Of a stretch of DNA of 64,000 nt, positions 32,995 to 42,726 are shown in pieces (position 1 is the first letter of the stretch; each line of letters begins with the position of its first letter). The notes under the pieces were generated by a model. It searched no databases. It had not been told where the DNA came from and saw nothing but the letters and a program-made list of their open reading frames with translations. Location of the stretch: the NCBI GenBank assembly GCA_039196965.1, contig JBCCUK010000001.1, forward strand, positions 62,001 through 126,000, written 5' to 3'. The translations under genes were made by a program, and so were the position numbers. The stretch comes from CALLCD01 sp039196965 (GTDB taxonomy: Bacteria; Pseudomonadota; Alphaproteobacteria; Caulobacterales; Hyphomonadaceae).

Positions 32995-34734
32995 ATGGCG
33001 AAACCCCTGCTTACCCGTCTTGCTGGCGATCATTTCGCGGCCCATTGGCGCTGGTTCGCCATAGGAACGATATGCGCCGTTCTCACATCAGCAGCGGCGG
33101 TATCCTATGGCTTCTTGATAAAGCTGCTCGGCGACAGGTTGCAGCTCGCTGTGGAGGGCGACGCGCCCCAAAAGGGAGTATGGTTGCTTCCTGCCTTGAT
33201 TGTCGGTGCGGCGTGCATCCGTGCCCTGGCGCTTTACGGGATGACGCTAGCCAACAATACTGGCGTCCAGCGGGCACTGGTGGACATCTCCAACCGCCAG
33301 TATGCATCATTGATCGAAGGCGATCATCAGCGATTGTCGGGCGAAGCGTCCGGCGGCTTCGTGTCCCGGTTCATCAACGATGTGAACACGCTTCGGGATG
33401 TCGGTCTCCGCTTTGCCAACAACGCGACGAAGAGCATCGTCACTGTCGCCAGTGCGCTTGTGGCCATGGTCTGGATGGACTGGCAACTCGCCCTTGTCCT
33501 GTTTGTCGCTTATCCCGTTGCTTTTGGTCCCGTGATCGCCCTTGGCAATCGCGTGCGCAGGCGGGCCAAACGGTCTCAGGAACAGGTAGGGGAAGTGACC
33601 GCGTTTCTGTCCGAAGGTTTTCAGTCCGCGCGGGGTGTCACGGCCTATGGTTTGGAGGACTATCAGAAGCAGCGGGCCGAAGCCGGATTTCTCGAACGCG
33701 CGAGGCTTTACCTGAAAATTCTGGCTGATCGCGCTGCGGTGGATCCCATTCTTGAAGTGGCGGGCGGTGTGGCGATTGCCGGGGTCCTTGCCTTTTCCGC
33801 CTGGAGAATTGCCGAAGGTGCGTCCACGATAGGTGACTTCCTCGGCTTTGTTGCGCTCATCGGTGTTGCCGCGCCGGAGCTTCGTGCCCTCGGCTCTCTA
33901 TCGGCGCTGGCGCAAGAGGGCCGGGCCGCCACGGCCCGTGTCTACGACGTCGTCGATGCGGAAAGACAGGTGTTGGATTCGCCGGATGCCGAAGCGCTGG
34001 AGACTGTGCGGGGCGACATATGCTTCGACGATGTCTCTTTTTCCTATGCGAGGGGCTCGGAGACGCTGAAAGCGTTTTCCCTGTCCATAAAGGCCGGGGA
34101 GACAGTGGCGATTGTGGGCGCGTCCGGCGCTGGCAAATCCACCCTCTTCAATCTGCTGCTGCGGCTCTACGATGTCGGCTCCGGGGCGATCTTGGTTGAT
34201 GGCCAAGACATCAACAAACTGACAATGAAGAGTTTGCGCAGCGCGATGGCTTTGGTCGAGCAGGAGCCCGCTCTATTCGATGATACGGTCGCGGCGAATA
34301 TCGCCCTCGGCCGTCCGGGGGCGAGCGAAGGAGATATCGAGGCCGCAGCGGACGCTGCTAGTGTAACGGAATTCATTCATCAGCTGGCGGATGGATTTGA
34401 AACGCGTGTTGGTGAGTGCGGGCGTCTGCTTTCAGGTGGGCAGCGCCAACGCATTGCCCTTGCCCGCGCTTTTTTGCGGGATGCTCCGATCCTCCTTCTC
34501 GACGAGGCAACGAGTGCCCTCGATGCGGAAACAGAGCAGGCGGTTGGAAATGCCGTCCGTTCTTTTGCCAAGGGGCGGACGGTGCTGATTATCGCTCACC
34601 GTCTATCTACTGTTCAGTGGGCGGACCGTGTGATCGTTGTCGATGATGGGCGTGTTGTGGAAGAGGGCAGTCACGGTGCGCTGGAGAGAGCAGGCGGTGC
34701 CTATGCGCGTCTGATTAAAGCCGGGCTGGGATAG
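32995..34734 (+). CDS. ABC exporter, fused membrane and ATPase domains (MsbA-like)
   Basis: 579 residues. The N-terminal 300 form a six-helix exporter domain (helices at about 20-40, 70-85, 140-180 and 250-285). The ATPase domain has Walker A GASGAGKST near residue 375, signature LSGGQRQRIALARAF near 480, Walker B ILLLDEATSALD, and the H-loop IIAHRLS. Homodimeric exporters of this kind flip lipid A core, lipids or peptides. The neighbourhood (CysQ-like, DUF4170) often lies by lipid A genes in Alphaproteobacteria, so lipid export is a reasonable guess only. Confidence 0.9.
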   Translation: MAKPLLTRLAGDHFAAHWRWFAIGTICAVLTSAAAVSYGFLIKLLGDRLQLAVEGDAPQKGVWLLPALIVGAACIRALALYGMTLANNTGVQRALVDISNRQYASLIEGDHQRLSGEASGGFVSRFINDVNTLRDVGLRFANNATKSIVTVASALVAMVWMDWQLALVLFVAYPVAFGPVIALGNRVRRRAKRSQEQVGEVTAFLSEGFQSARGVTAYGLEDYQKQRAEAGFLERARLYLKILADRAAVDPILEVAGGVAIAGVLAFSAWRIAEGASTIGDFLGFVALIGVAAPELRALGSLSALAQEGRAATARVYDVVDAERQVLDSPDAEALETVRGDICFDDVSFSYARGSETLKAFSLSIKAGETVAIVGASGAGKSTLFNLLLRLYDVGSGAILVDGQDINKLTMKSLRSAMALVEQEPALFDDTVAANIALGRPGASEGDIEAAADAASVTEFIHQLADGFETRVGECGRLLSGGQRQRIALARAFLRDAPILLLDEATSALDAETEQAVGNAVRSFAKGRTVLIIAHRLSTVQWADRVIVVDDGRVVEEGSHGALERAGGAYARLIKAGLG

Positions 34735-34751
34735 TGCTATGAGCGCTATGG

Positions 34752-35456
34752 TTAGACAGGAGCTGCCCGTCCGCGCTCCTCTGTTTTCTGCTCGGCTGTT
34801 TTGCGGATGAGTTTGGCAATCTGTTCCGGTGTTTCAGCGCCTTGAATGGCGATGGAGCGATTGCCGATAAAGCAGGGCACGCCCCGCACCCCCATCTGCA
34901 TGAAAAGGCTGGCTTCCTGGGCGACGGTGTCCTTGTCGCCGTCGCCTGCGAGGAGATCGGCGACGATTGAGCGGTCGAGGCCGATCTGCTCGGCAACGTC
35001 CGCCAGAACAACTTTGTCTCCAATGTCGCGATGCCCGGCGAAGTAGGCGTGAAACAGTGCTTCCTTTGCCTCTAGTCCCAGCCCCTGACCTTGCGCCCAA
35101 TGCACGAGACGATGGGCATTGGTCGTGTTCGGACGTTTTGGAATATCGTCGAAATCGAACGGGATGCCCTCGGCGGCACCATACTCCTCAAGGGCTGACC
35201 GCATCATCCGCCAACGGTTCTTTGAGCTGTCATGCTCGGAGCCTTCATGGGCATCGGCCCCAAATTTTGCCTTCATATAGGCTTTGTATTCCATGCCCTC
35301 CTCCGGCACGGTGGGATCGAGCTGGTAGGGCCTGAAATAGACCTCTGTCGTCACCTCGGGCACCATGTCGACCGCCGTTTTCAGCCGTCTCAGGCCAAGC
35401 CAGCACCATGGGCAGACAAGATCGGACACCATTTCGAGGGCGATTGTTTCGGTCAT
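34752..35456 (-). CDS. DsbA-family oxidoreductase (FrnE-like)
   Basis: 234 residues, cytoplasmic thioredoxin-fold protein with the active site VCPWCWLG near residues 14-21 and the cis-proline region RGVPCFIGNRS near residue 190. This is the FrnE/2-hydroxychromene-carboxylate-isomerase-like branch, tied to oxidative stress and disulfide isomerisation. The start at 35456 shares ATGA with the stop of the desaturase upstream, so the genes are translationally coupled; the frame is open upstream but unconserved. Confidence 0.92.
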   Translation of the reverse strand: MTETIALEMVSDLVCPWCWLGLRRLKTAVDMVPEVTTEVYFRPYQLDPTVPEEGMEYKAYMKAKFGADAHEGSEHDSSKNRWRMMRSALEEYGAAEGIPFDFDDIPKRPNTTNAHRLVHWAQGQGLGLEAKEALFHAYFAGHRDIGDKVVLADVAEQIGLDRSIVADLLAGDGDKDTVAQEASLFMQMGVRGVPCFIGNRSIAIQGAETPEQIAKLIRKTAEQKTEERGRAAPV

Positions 35457-36406
35457 ACGGGGAGCATCTCCGGTTTCGACGCCGCCTGTCTCAGAACGGT
35501 GAAGTAGCTCGGTTGTACTTCCATGCGCTCTGCAATGCCTTTCTTCTGCAGGAGCCGGTGGGCCTCCGCCAGACGGTAACAGGGCAGGTGCATGAACATG
35601 TGGTGTTCGCAATGATAGTTCACCCAGTAAGGCGCGATGAAGGCCCGCTCCAGAAGGCTTGCATGGGTTGTACGGGCATGGCGCATAGGATCTTCATTGT
35701 CCGGCACAACAGCATGTTCAGCGATGTTACGAAGACGCGTGACCAATGGAAACCATGTGGCGAGCGGGATGAGCCACAGGACGAAATAAGCCCACCATTG
35801 GCCGAGAAGGGTCAAGGCCACGAGGAAGAGGCTATTGAAGATCAGGAACGGGATGACGGCCTGGAGGGCGCTTTGGGATCTGTTCTCGGTGCCGGGGCCC
35901 GGACGAATACCAAGACCAAATGCGTTGCTGATCTGATTCAGGCGTTGCTTGAAAAAGGTCTGGCCCGTCAGGTCGCGAACAATTTTCCGGCGGAGTGAGT
36001 TTCCAGTGACAGGAAATGGCTTTGACAGGATAAGGTCCGGGTCTTCCGGCTGCTGAGCATATCGGTGATGGCTCAGATGATAGGGCCGGTATTGGGCCAA
36101 TGCGCCGCCATAAGCCGGACCGCATAACAGATTGGAAAGGCGGTCATTGAACTTCAGATTCGGATGAAGACCGCCATGGGCCGCTTCATGCTCCAGTACG
36201 GCGAGACCGAGCTGCCGCGTGCCGATAATCATTATAGCGACGGGGATAAGCCAGGGCTGCCAGATCGCCAGCGCCATTGCGCCAAGGATAACGCCCCAAC
36301 AGTGGAGGATCAGCCATGACCCCATCCATGGGCTTCTTCGGCTGATATGTGCCCACTCGTCACGGGTAAAAAGATCGAGTGGTTTAATGCGGCGTGCAGC
36401 TGGCAT
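35453..36406 (-). CDS. Membrane fatty acid desaturase
   Basis: 317 residues, di-iron membrane desaturase/hydroxylase. The three histidine boxes are HEAAH near residue 79, HLSHH near residue 115, and HCEHH near residue 255, separated by hydrophobic segments. It probably introduces a double bond into acyl lipids or a related substrate; regiospecificity cannot be read. The start at 36406 avoids overlap with ubiA. It is followed by the FrnE-like gene with a 4-base overlap. Confidence 0.92.
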   Translation of the reverse strand: MPAARRIKPLDLFTRDEWAHISRRSPWMGSWLILHCWGVILGAMALAIWQPWLIPVAIMIIGTRQLGLAVLEHEAAHGGLHPNLKFNDRLSNLLCGPAYGGALAQYRPYHLSHHRYAQQPEDPDLILSKPFPVTGNSLRRKIVRDLTGQTFFKQRLNQISNAFGLGIRPGPGTENRSQSALQAVIPFLIFNSLFLVALTLLGQWWAYFVLWLIPLATWFPLVTRLRNIAEHAVVPDNEDPMRHARTTHASLLERAFIAPYWVNYHCEHHMFMHLPCYRLAEAHRLLQKKGIAERMEVQPSYFTVLRQAASKPEMLPV

Positions 36407-36462
36407 GTCGGCACTATACAGCCTTTCCGCTGGGGACGCCAAATCGTTGCTTTTGGTGATGT

Positions 36463-37440
36463 CTAGAAAAGCGCTGAAAATATAAGCCCGGCGAGGACAA
36501 TGGCCCCGGCCCAGACATTGGATTTGAAGACGGCGAGGGCGTCTTGTCCCTTGCTGGCTTTCAGGCGGAAGCTCTGCCACACGCCGTGGGCTAGGAAGGC
36601 GAGGGCCGTAGAGGTTCCCAAGCGCCCGGCACCGATCAGATAGACGGCCAGGGCCATATGCGTCGTTGCGGCGAGGTGGAAGCCGAAGGAGGCGGTGGTC
36701 GCTTTATCGCCGAAGAGACGGGCCGTTGATTGTATTCCCATCAGGGCGTCGTCTTCGCGATCCTCAAGGGCATAGATCGTGTCATAGGCGATGGTCCAGA
36801 GCGCCAGTGACACATAGAGCAGCATGGTTGCGAAACCGAATACGCCGACGGTTGCACCTGCAACCAGGACGCCCCAATTGAAGGTTAGTCCCAGCCAGGC
36901 CTGGGGCCACCAGGTAATCCGCTTCATATACGGATAGGCGACGACGAGGGGTATGGCGGCAAAGGCGATGAGCTTGGCGAAGCCCGGCAGGCACAGCCAG
37001 ACGAGAAAGCCGACCGCCAATTGCGCGGCCAACCAGATATAGGCCTCACGCTGGGTGACATCCCCGGCCGGCAGAGGACGCCCTGACGTGCGCGCCACTC
37101 CAGTATCAAGATCCTGATCGGTAATGTCGTTCCATGTGCAACCGGCCCCGCGCATGGCGACGGATCCAATGCCGAACATTACAGCCCACCAGAGATCGAT
37201 CCATTGCAGCCCAGCAGGAATGCGCGCGAAAACAAGCCCTATCCAGCAGGGTAGCGCCAGCAGCCAGATGCCCACCGGGCGATCGAGGCGCGAGAGCGAC
37301 AAAAAGGGTGTGGCTCTTTCCGGGAGTGTCTCCAACCAGGACATGTCTACCGCATCGGCCGGCCGGGAGGTCGAAACGGGCTGACGGCTCGGGCTCTGCT
37401 CGATGTCTACAACCGGTTTTTCATCTTGCTGATAAGTCAT
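36463..37440 (-). CDS. ubiA: 4-hydroxybenzoate polyprenyltransferase
   Basis: 325 residues with seven to nine hydrophobic helices. It attaches the polyprenyl tail to 4-hydroxybenzoate in ubiquinone synthesis at the inner membrane. The two aspartate-rich motifs are NDITDQDLD near residue 104 and YDTIYALEDREDD near residue 220; RTSGRPLPAG follows the first. A polar N-terminal extension of about 45 residues precedes the first helix. The gene lies near rsmE and gshA, a common alphaproteobacterial neighbourhood, and 21 bases after the glutathione transferase gene. Confidence 0.95.
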   Translation of the reverse strand: MTYQQDEKPVVDIEQSPSRQPVSTSRPADAVDMSWLETLPERATPFLSLSRLDRPVGIWLLALPCWIGLVFARIPAGLQWIDLWWAVMFGIGSVAMRGAGCTWNDITDQDLDTGVARTSGRPLPAGDVTQREAYIWLAAQLAVGFLVWLCLPGFAKLIAFAAIPLVVAYPYMKRITWWPQAWLGLTFNWGVLVAGATVGVFGFATMLLYVSLALWTIAYDTIYALEDREDDALMGIQSTARLFGDKATTASFGFHLAATTHMALAVYLIGAGRLGTSTALAFLAHGVWQSFRLKASKGQDALAVFKSNVWAGAIVLAGLIFSALF

Positions 37441-37461
37441 GGCCGATAGGTATGCAAGCCT

Positions 37462-38079
37462 TTAGCCGCCGGCCTTCTCAAGGGCGCGCTGGAAGGCTGG
37501 CCGCGCCAAGTTCCGGTCGAGATAGGCTTTGAGTTTTGGATAGGGTTCAATTGCGCCCAAGCGCTCAGCGACCTGACAAATATAGGTAAATCCGATGTCA
37601 GGAGCTTGCAGCTTGTCTCCCAGAATGAACTCATTATCGCCGAGGGCATCCTGCATATAGCTAAGTTGCAGAGCCACTTCGCCCTCTGAAAACATAGTGA
37701 GCAGGGGCGGATTTGTATCAGGATCGCGCACAAGCAACATCTTGATCAGAAGCGGCGCAAAGGCGGAGGCTTCGGAATACATCAGCCATTGCAGCCACTT
37801 TGCCCGCGCGGGCTTGTCGTCACGCGCCGGGCTGAGCGTGCCTTCGGGATCATAATAGTCGCAGAGATAGGTTGCTATGGCGACGCTCTCGGCAAGCGTG
37901 AACCCGTCAATCTCCACAACTGGTGACTTTCCGAGGGGGTGGGCATCTTTCAGTTCAGGCGGCGCGCGGCCCATGTTATTACGATTGTAAATCTTCAATT
38001 CGTAATCAAGCCCGAGCTCTTCCAGGAGCCAGACTGTGAAGATGGAGCGACCAATACGCAGGTGATGTACAAAGATCAT
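37462..38079 (-). CDS. Glutathione S-transferase family protein
   Basis: 205 residues. The N-terminal thioredoxin-like domain begins MIFVHHLRIGRSIFTVWLLE and has the cis-proline and gamma-glutamyl contacts KSPVVEIDGFTLAESVAI. The helical C-terminal domain starts near residue 85. The catalytic residue is likely a serine or arginine in the HHLRIGRS segment. The start at 38079 is chosen from the conserved N-terminus. The pairing with gshA across rsmE fits glutathione metabolism. Substrate unknown. Confidence 0.92.
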   Translation of the reverse strand: MIFVHHLRIGRSIFTVWLLEELGLDYELKIYNRNNMGRAPPELKDAHPLGKSPVVEIDGFTLAESVAIATYLCDYYDPEGTLSPARDDKPARAKWLQWLMYSEASAFAPLLIKMLLVRDPDTNPPLLTMFSEGEVALQLSYMQDALGDNEFILGDKLQAPDIGFTYICQVAERLGAIEPYPKLKAYLDRNLARPAFQRALEKAGG

Positions 38080-38167
38080 TGGGGACGGGCATCCTCTCGG
38101 TTTTGCAGCTTCGTGCGGACTAGCACGTCCTTTCCCGATCCGCCAACGGCCGCTATAGGCCACCTCC

Positions 38168-38935
38168 ATGACCACGCTTGCCCGTCTTTTTGTCCCGAAT
38201 GACCTTCGTGCAAATGCCAGCACTGATGTGGATAGCGGTCAGGCCCACTATCTGATCCATGTTTTGCGTTTGGGGCTCGACAGCAAAGTGCGGCTCTTCA
38301 ACGGACGCGATGGAGAATGGCTCGGTGTTGTCGAAGGCGTCCGCCGGAACAGCGTTGCCATTCGTCTGGTGGAGCAGCTGCGAGTGCAGCCTGCCGCTGC
38401 CGTTGCGCCGCAGCTTCTGTTTGCACCTCTGAAGAAGACCCGTACGGATTTCGCCGTTGAAAAAGCGACGGAGCTCGGCGTCGGCCGCATACAGCCTGTC
38501 TTTACAGCCCGCACACAGACGCAGCAGGTGCGCGTGGACCGATTGCGCGTGCTGGCAAGGGAGGCGAGCGAGCAGACCGAGCGGCTGGATCTGCCGGCCA
38601 TCGATATGGCGGTGAATATTTACGATGCGATCGATGACTGGCCTGAAGATATCCCGCTTATATTTTGCGATGAGGCGGGCGGGCATGCCGGTCGGCCCTG
38701 GGGCGGCGAAACCGGGCGTGCGGCACCGATGGCGGATGTCATTCGTGAGTTTGGCTCTGCAGCTGGCGGTGTTCTGATCGGACCTGAGGGTGGGTTTACC
38801 AGCGAGGAACGCAACCATCTCAGACAGCGCGATTATATCCATGCCGTCACCCTCGGGCCGCGTATCCTTCGCGCTGAGACCGCCATCGTCTCTGCGCTCA
38901 CGATTTGGCAATCAGTCCTTGGCGACTGGCGCTAA
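38168..38935 (+). CDS. rsmE: 16S rRNA m3U1498 methyltransferase
   Basis: 255-residue SPOUT methyltransferase acting on the 30S decoding region. An N-terminal PUA-like domain (about residues 1-75) has YLIHVLRLGLDSKVRLFNG. The knotted SAM-binding domain has PLKKTRTDFAVEKATELGV, GVLIGPEGGFTSEE and LGPRILRAETAIV. It is divergent from the glutathione transferase gene, and gshA follows after about 40 bases, the usual alphaproteobacterial arrangement. Confidence 0.96.
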   Translation: MTTLARLFVPNDLRANASTDVDSGQAHYLIHVLRLGLDSKVRLFNGRDGEWLGVVEGVRRNSVAIRLVEQLRVQPAAAVAPQLLFAPLKKTRTDFAVEKATELGVGRIQPVFTARTQTQQVRVDRLRVLAREASEQTERLDLPAIDMAVNIYDAIDDWPEDIPLIFCDEAGGHAGRPWGGETGRAAPMADVIREFGSAAGGVLIGPEGGFTSEERNHLRQRDYIHAVTLGPRILRAETAIVSALTIWQSVLGDWR

Positions 38936-38977
38936 ACTCCTTATGTCGCCTTGAAATCGAATTTCGGGGAGCGGACC

Positions 38978-40357
38978 TTGACAACACCCACAGCGGATAT
39001 CGACGAATCTGCGCCGCGCATTGCCGGCAAAACGGAACTCGTCGAATGGATGGAGGCCGGTTGTAAACCTAAATCCGATTGGCGGATTGGCACCGAACAC
39101 GAGAAATTCGGATTTCTGAAAAAGGGGCTTCGGCCCGTTCCCTATGACGGTACGGCGTCGGTGAGGGCCTTGCTTGATGGTCTGCGCGACCAGTTCGGCT
39201 GGCAGGGCATATACGAGGCGGATCAGATTATCGGTCTGAAGCGCGATGGGGCGAGTGTTTCGCTGGAACCGGGTGGCCAGTTCGAGCTCTCAGGGGCACC
39301 GCTCGAACACATCCATCAGACCTGCGGTGAGGTGCGCGGACATCTAGGCGAAGTGCGGCAGATTGCCGATCCACTCGATATCGGATTTCTGGGCCTCGGC
39401 TTTTCTCCAAAATGGTCCCTTAAGGAAACGCCGATCATGCCGAAGGGGCGGTATGGCATCATGAAGCGGTACATGCAGAGGGTTGGTCGTCTCGGTCACC
39501 AGATGATGTTCCGTTCGTGCACGGTGCAGGTGAATCTCGATTTTTCATCCGAAGCCGACATGGTGAAAAAAATGCGGGTGGCTCTGGCGCTTCAGCCCGT
39601 CGGTACGGCTTTGTTTGCAAACTCCCCCTTCGCCGAGGGACGGACCAATGGCTTTCTTTCCTACCGCGCCCATGTCTGGTCCGATACGGACCCGGACAGG
39701 ACAGGCATGCTGCCATTCATGTTCGACGAGGGGGCGGGTTTCGAATCCTATGTCGACTATGCCCTCGACGTGCCAATGTATTTCGCCCGCCGGAGGGGAA
39801 CCTATCTCGATTGCGCCGGCCTTTCCTTTCGCGACTTCATGGACGGAAAGCTGGAGGTTTTACCCGGAGAGCGGCCGACAATCGAAGATTGGGAAGATCA
39901 TCTTTCGACGATTTTCCCGGAGGTTCGCCTGAAACGTTTTCTGGAGATGCGGGGCTCGGATTCCGGACCGTGGGATTCGCTCTGTGCCATGCCAGCCTTC
40001 TGGGTCGGGCTCCTTTATGATGATGAGGCTTTGAATGAGGCCTGGGATCTTGTGAGGGATTGGACGACAGGTCACCGGGAAGCCATGCGCCGCGTTGCGC
40101 CTGTGCTCGGTCTCAAAGCCTCTGCGCCCTGCGGTCGCCACCTGCAGGATATAGCAAAAGAAGCCATTCGGATTGCGTCTGGTGGGCTCCGCAGAAGGGC
40201 AAAGCTAAGTTCGTCCGGTGATGACGAAACCGGCTTTCTCCACGAATTGCATGAGATCGCGGAGTCCGGCGTTACGCCGGCAGAGCAGCTGCTGGAGCGC
40301 TACTATAAGGAATGGGGCGGAAGCGTAGATCCCGTGTTCAAGGCGCGAGCATATTAG
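38978..40357 (+). CDS. gshA: Glutamate-cysteine ligase (plant/alphaproteobacterial type)
   Basis: 459 residues; makes gamma-glutamylcysteine, the first step of glutathione synthesis. Characteristic segments are DWRIGTEHEKFGF near residue 32, LEPGGQFELSGAPLEHIHQT, MFRSCTVQVNLDF, and ANSPFAEGRTNGFLSYRAHVW (split here as NGFLSYRAHVW), typical of the GCS2 type. I choose the TTG at 38978 because GGGGAG lies six bases upstream; another TTG at 38951 is in frame but has no such site. Confidence 0.94.
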   Translation: MTTPTADIDESAPRIAGKTELVEWMEAGCKPKSDWRIGTEHEKFGFLKKGLRPVPYDGTASVRALLDGLRDQFGWQGIYEADQIIGLKRDGASVSLEPGGQFELSGAPLEHIHQTCGEVRGHLGEVRQIADPLDIGFLGLGFSPKWSLKETPIMPKGRYGIMKRYMQRVGRLGHQMMFRSCTVQVNLDFSSEADMVKKMRVALALQPVGTALFANSPFAEGRTNGFLSYRAHVWSDTDPDRTGMLPFMFDEGAGFESYVDYALDVPMYFARRRGTYLDCAGLSFRDFMDGKLEVLPGERPTIEDWEDHLSTIFPEVRLKRFLEMRGSDSGPWDSLCAMPAFWVGLLYDDEALNEAWDLVRDWTTGHREAMRRVAPVLGLKASAPCGRHLQDIAKEAIRIASGGLRRRAKLSSSGDDETGFLHELHEIAESGVTPAEQLLERYYKEWGGSVDPVFKARAY

Positions 40358-40620
40358 GTTGTCGCTTAAGCGGCCGCATCGATTTGGTGTTTAAAGGCCG
40401 TACCTGAAAGCGTCGCCAGGTCTTGGGGTGAGACTGAGCCTTGGGAATTTGGTTCCAGGCCCAAAGAGCTTCCAAATTGCTGAAGGACGCAGTTTCAATC
40501 AAAAGCATGAACTGCAGCGCTTGAGGGCTTTGCTCTTGAGCGGGCTCGGCTGAGATGCTGATACTGTTGCAGGTAGTTACTGTGCGCTGAACATTCTGGG
40601 CTGCAGCGCGGGGAGGCATA

Positions 40621-42540
40621 ATGAATATTGTCGTCGTACTAGGGCTGATCATAACCTTGGTGACCTGTATCCCGGTCTTCACGCAGATGCGCAAACACCC
40701 GAAAGGGCTGCACATTCTGTTCTTTGCAGAAATGTGGGAGCGCTTTTCCTACTACGGGATGCGGGGGCTGCTGATCTTCTATCTGACCCAGCATTTTCTC
40801 TTCTCCGACAAGTTTAGTTCTGCCCAGTACGGCACCTATACGTCTCTTGTTTACCTGATCCCCCTGATTGGCGGCCTGATGGCTGACCGCTATCTCGGCA
40901 CCCGCAAGGCGATTGCTTTCGGTGCGCTTTTGCTCGTCGCTGGACACTTCACCATGGGCATCGAAGGCAAACCGGCCCAGCAGGTGATGACGGTTGCCGG
41001 TCAGAGTTACACTTTCGATGCAGAGGGGACGCAAGGGGCACGGCGCGTAACTATCGATGTGGGTGGCACTGTGTGCGCCTTCAATCCCCCAGCCGCAGAG
41101 GTCTTGCCGGGGCAATGTACCCTGAGCGCCAATGAAAGCGGTGATCTTGTTTTCGCAAATCTGCCGGCAGATACACCCCTGCCATCACTGATACCGGAAG
41201 CGGATTATGAACTGACGGTGGAGAACCGTGACCCCTTATATGTAAACATCTTCTATCTTGCGCTGGCGCTTATCATCATGGGGGTTGGCTTCCTGAAGGC
41301 GAATATTTCCTCGATTGTTGGCCAATTGTATGAGGATGGTGACCCCCGCCGCGATTCGGGCTTCACGCTTTACTATTATGGTATCAATCTTGGTGCGTTC
41401 TGGGCGTCGGTGCTGTGCGGGTTGCTTGGCCAGCAATTCGGCTGGTGGGCAGGCTTCGGCCTTGCTGGCGTCGGCATGTTGTTCGGCTGGCTGGTTTTCA
41501 TTCGCGGACGGCTTCTGTTTTTCATGCCCGGCGAGGCTCAGCTTCCGGCAAGTGTCGGTGCGCCGCCCGATCCGCAGGCTTTGAAACGCAGTTTTCTCGG
41601 GCCGCTTAACCTTGAGAACTTTATCTATCTAATGGCGATTCTCGGTGTGGCCGTGGTCTGGTTCCTGGTCCAGCAACACCAGCTCACAGGTGGCATGATC
41701 CTGCTCGGCTTTGTAATGTTTGGCGGCTATATGGCCTGGTTCATGATCAGTGAATGTAATCGCGCGCAGGTGCAGGAATTGTTGCTGGCTATGGTTCTTA
41801 TCGCCGGTGCGGTGATCTTCTTCACGCTGTTCGAACAAGCGGGCTCCTCTATGAACCAGTTCGCTGCGCGCAATACGGTACTGCCCAATGACGGCGGTTT
41901 CTTTACGGTGACAGCTGCTCAGACACAGAGCTTCAATGCGGGCTTTATCCTCCTATTCGCGCCAGCCTTTTCTGCCATTTGGGCGTGGCTGGGCGCGAGG
42001 CGTAGAGACCCAAATACGGTCCTGAAATTCGGAATGGCTCTCGCCCAGGTTGGACTCGGCTTTTTGGTTCTCGCATGGGGAGGTTCCAGCTTTGCCAACG
42101 GGGAGTATCAGGTGCCGCTAATCTTCCTGGCGCTCGCCTACATGTTCCACACGACAGGTGAGCTTTTCCTATCTCCTGTCGGGCTTTCAGCGATTACGAA
42201 ACTGTCTCCCATGAAGGTTGTTTCCTTCATGATGGGCGGTTGGTTCCTCGCCAGCGCGGCAGCGCAATACGTCGGCGGCCTGATCGCGGGATTGACGGCG
42301 ACAGAGACCGTCGCCGGACAGGTGCTTGACCCAGCAGCGGCGCTTGCGACCTATGTCAGCGTGTTCACAACAATCGGCTGGTGGGGCGTCGGTCTCGGCG
42401 TCCTGTTTGCGGTCTTGAGCCCGTGGTTGAAACGTCTTGGCCATGGCAAGGCAGGACTTCTTGGTGACGAAGGTTCGTTGGCTGAAGCTGGCGGCCCGCG
42501 TATGGACCGGCCAGCTGGTCAATCATCTGCCGCTGAATAG
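40621..42540 (+). CDS. Proton-dependent oligopeptide (POT) transporter
   Basis: 639 residues, longer than typical bacterial POT carriers (about 500). The proton/peptide motif EMWERFSYYGMRG is near residue 38, and GGLMADRYLGTRKA follows the second helix. A non-membrane insertion of about 85 residues (roughly 118-205), beta-like and with two cysteines, separates an early helix from the one starting YVNIFYLALALII. The C-terminal half has FTLFEQAGSSMNQFA and the GELFLSPVGLSAITKL motif. It imports di- and tripeptides with protons. GGGAGG lies about eight bases upstream of the ATG. Confidence 0.93.
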   Translation: MNIVVVLGLIITLVTCIPVFTQMRKHPKGLHILFFAEMWERFSYYGMRGLLIFYLTQHFLFSDKFSSAQYGTYTSLVYLIPLIGGLMADRYLGTRKAIAFGALLLVAGHFTMGIEGKPAQQVMTVAGQSYTFDAEGTQGARRVTIDVGGTVCAFNPPAAEVLPGQCTLSANESGDLVFANLPADTPLPSLIPEADYELTVENRDPLYVNIFYLALALIIMGVGFLKANISSIVGQLYEDGDPRRDSGFTLYYYGINLGAFWASVLCGLLGQQFGWWAGFGLAGVGMLFGWLVFIRGRLLFFMPGEAQLPASVGAPPDPQALKRSFLGPLNLENFIYLMAILGVAVVWFLVQQHQLTGGMILLGFVMFGGYMAWFMISECNRAQVQELLLAMVLIAGAVIFFTLFEQAGSSMNQFAARNTVLPNDGGFFTVTAAQTQSFNAGFILLFAPAFSAIWAWLGARRRDPNTVLKFGMALAQVGLGFLVLAWGGSSFANGEYQVPLIFLALAYMFHTTGELFLSPVGLSAITKLSPMKVVSFMMGGWFLASAAAQYVGGLIAGLTATETVAGQVLDPAAALATYVSVFTTIGWWGVGLGVLFAVLSPWLKRLGHGKAGLLGDEGSLAEAGGPRMDRPAGQSSAAE

Positions 42541-42602
42541 CCAATATGAGTTACGCTAAGAAGGCGTATTTGTTTCAACAATAAGATACATATCGCGCAA
42601 CA

Positions 42603-42635
42603 AGCCGGACTTCACGCGCACCGTGCAGTCCGGCT
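42603..42635. repeat. Convergent-gene hairpin
   Basis: AGCCGGACT and its exact complement AGTCCGGCT are 15 bases apart in the 186-base gap between the convergent POT transporter and TPR genes. No T-run follows on either strand. A bidirectional terminator or RNA-end stabiliser is likeliest. Confidence 0.55.
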
Positions 42636-42726
42636 CAAATCTAGCCAATGGGGATTACTTCGTTACTAAGAAGCAGTAGCTCGCGCTACCGGTTCTGCAA
42701 ATGATCAATTTCCAGGAAGCCGAATG

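Noticed and set aside
40358..40620. Gap before the POT gene, with a minus-strand frame to 40715
   Set aside because: The frame overlaps the POT start and has no domain or ribosome site; no gene, repeat or terminator seen here.
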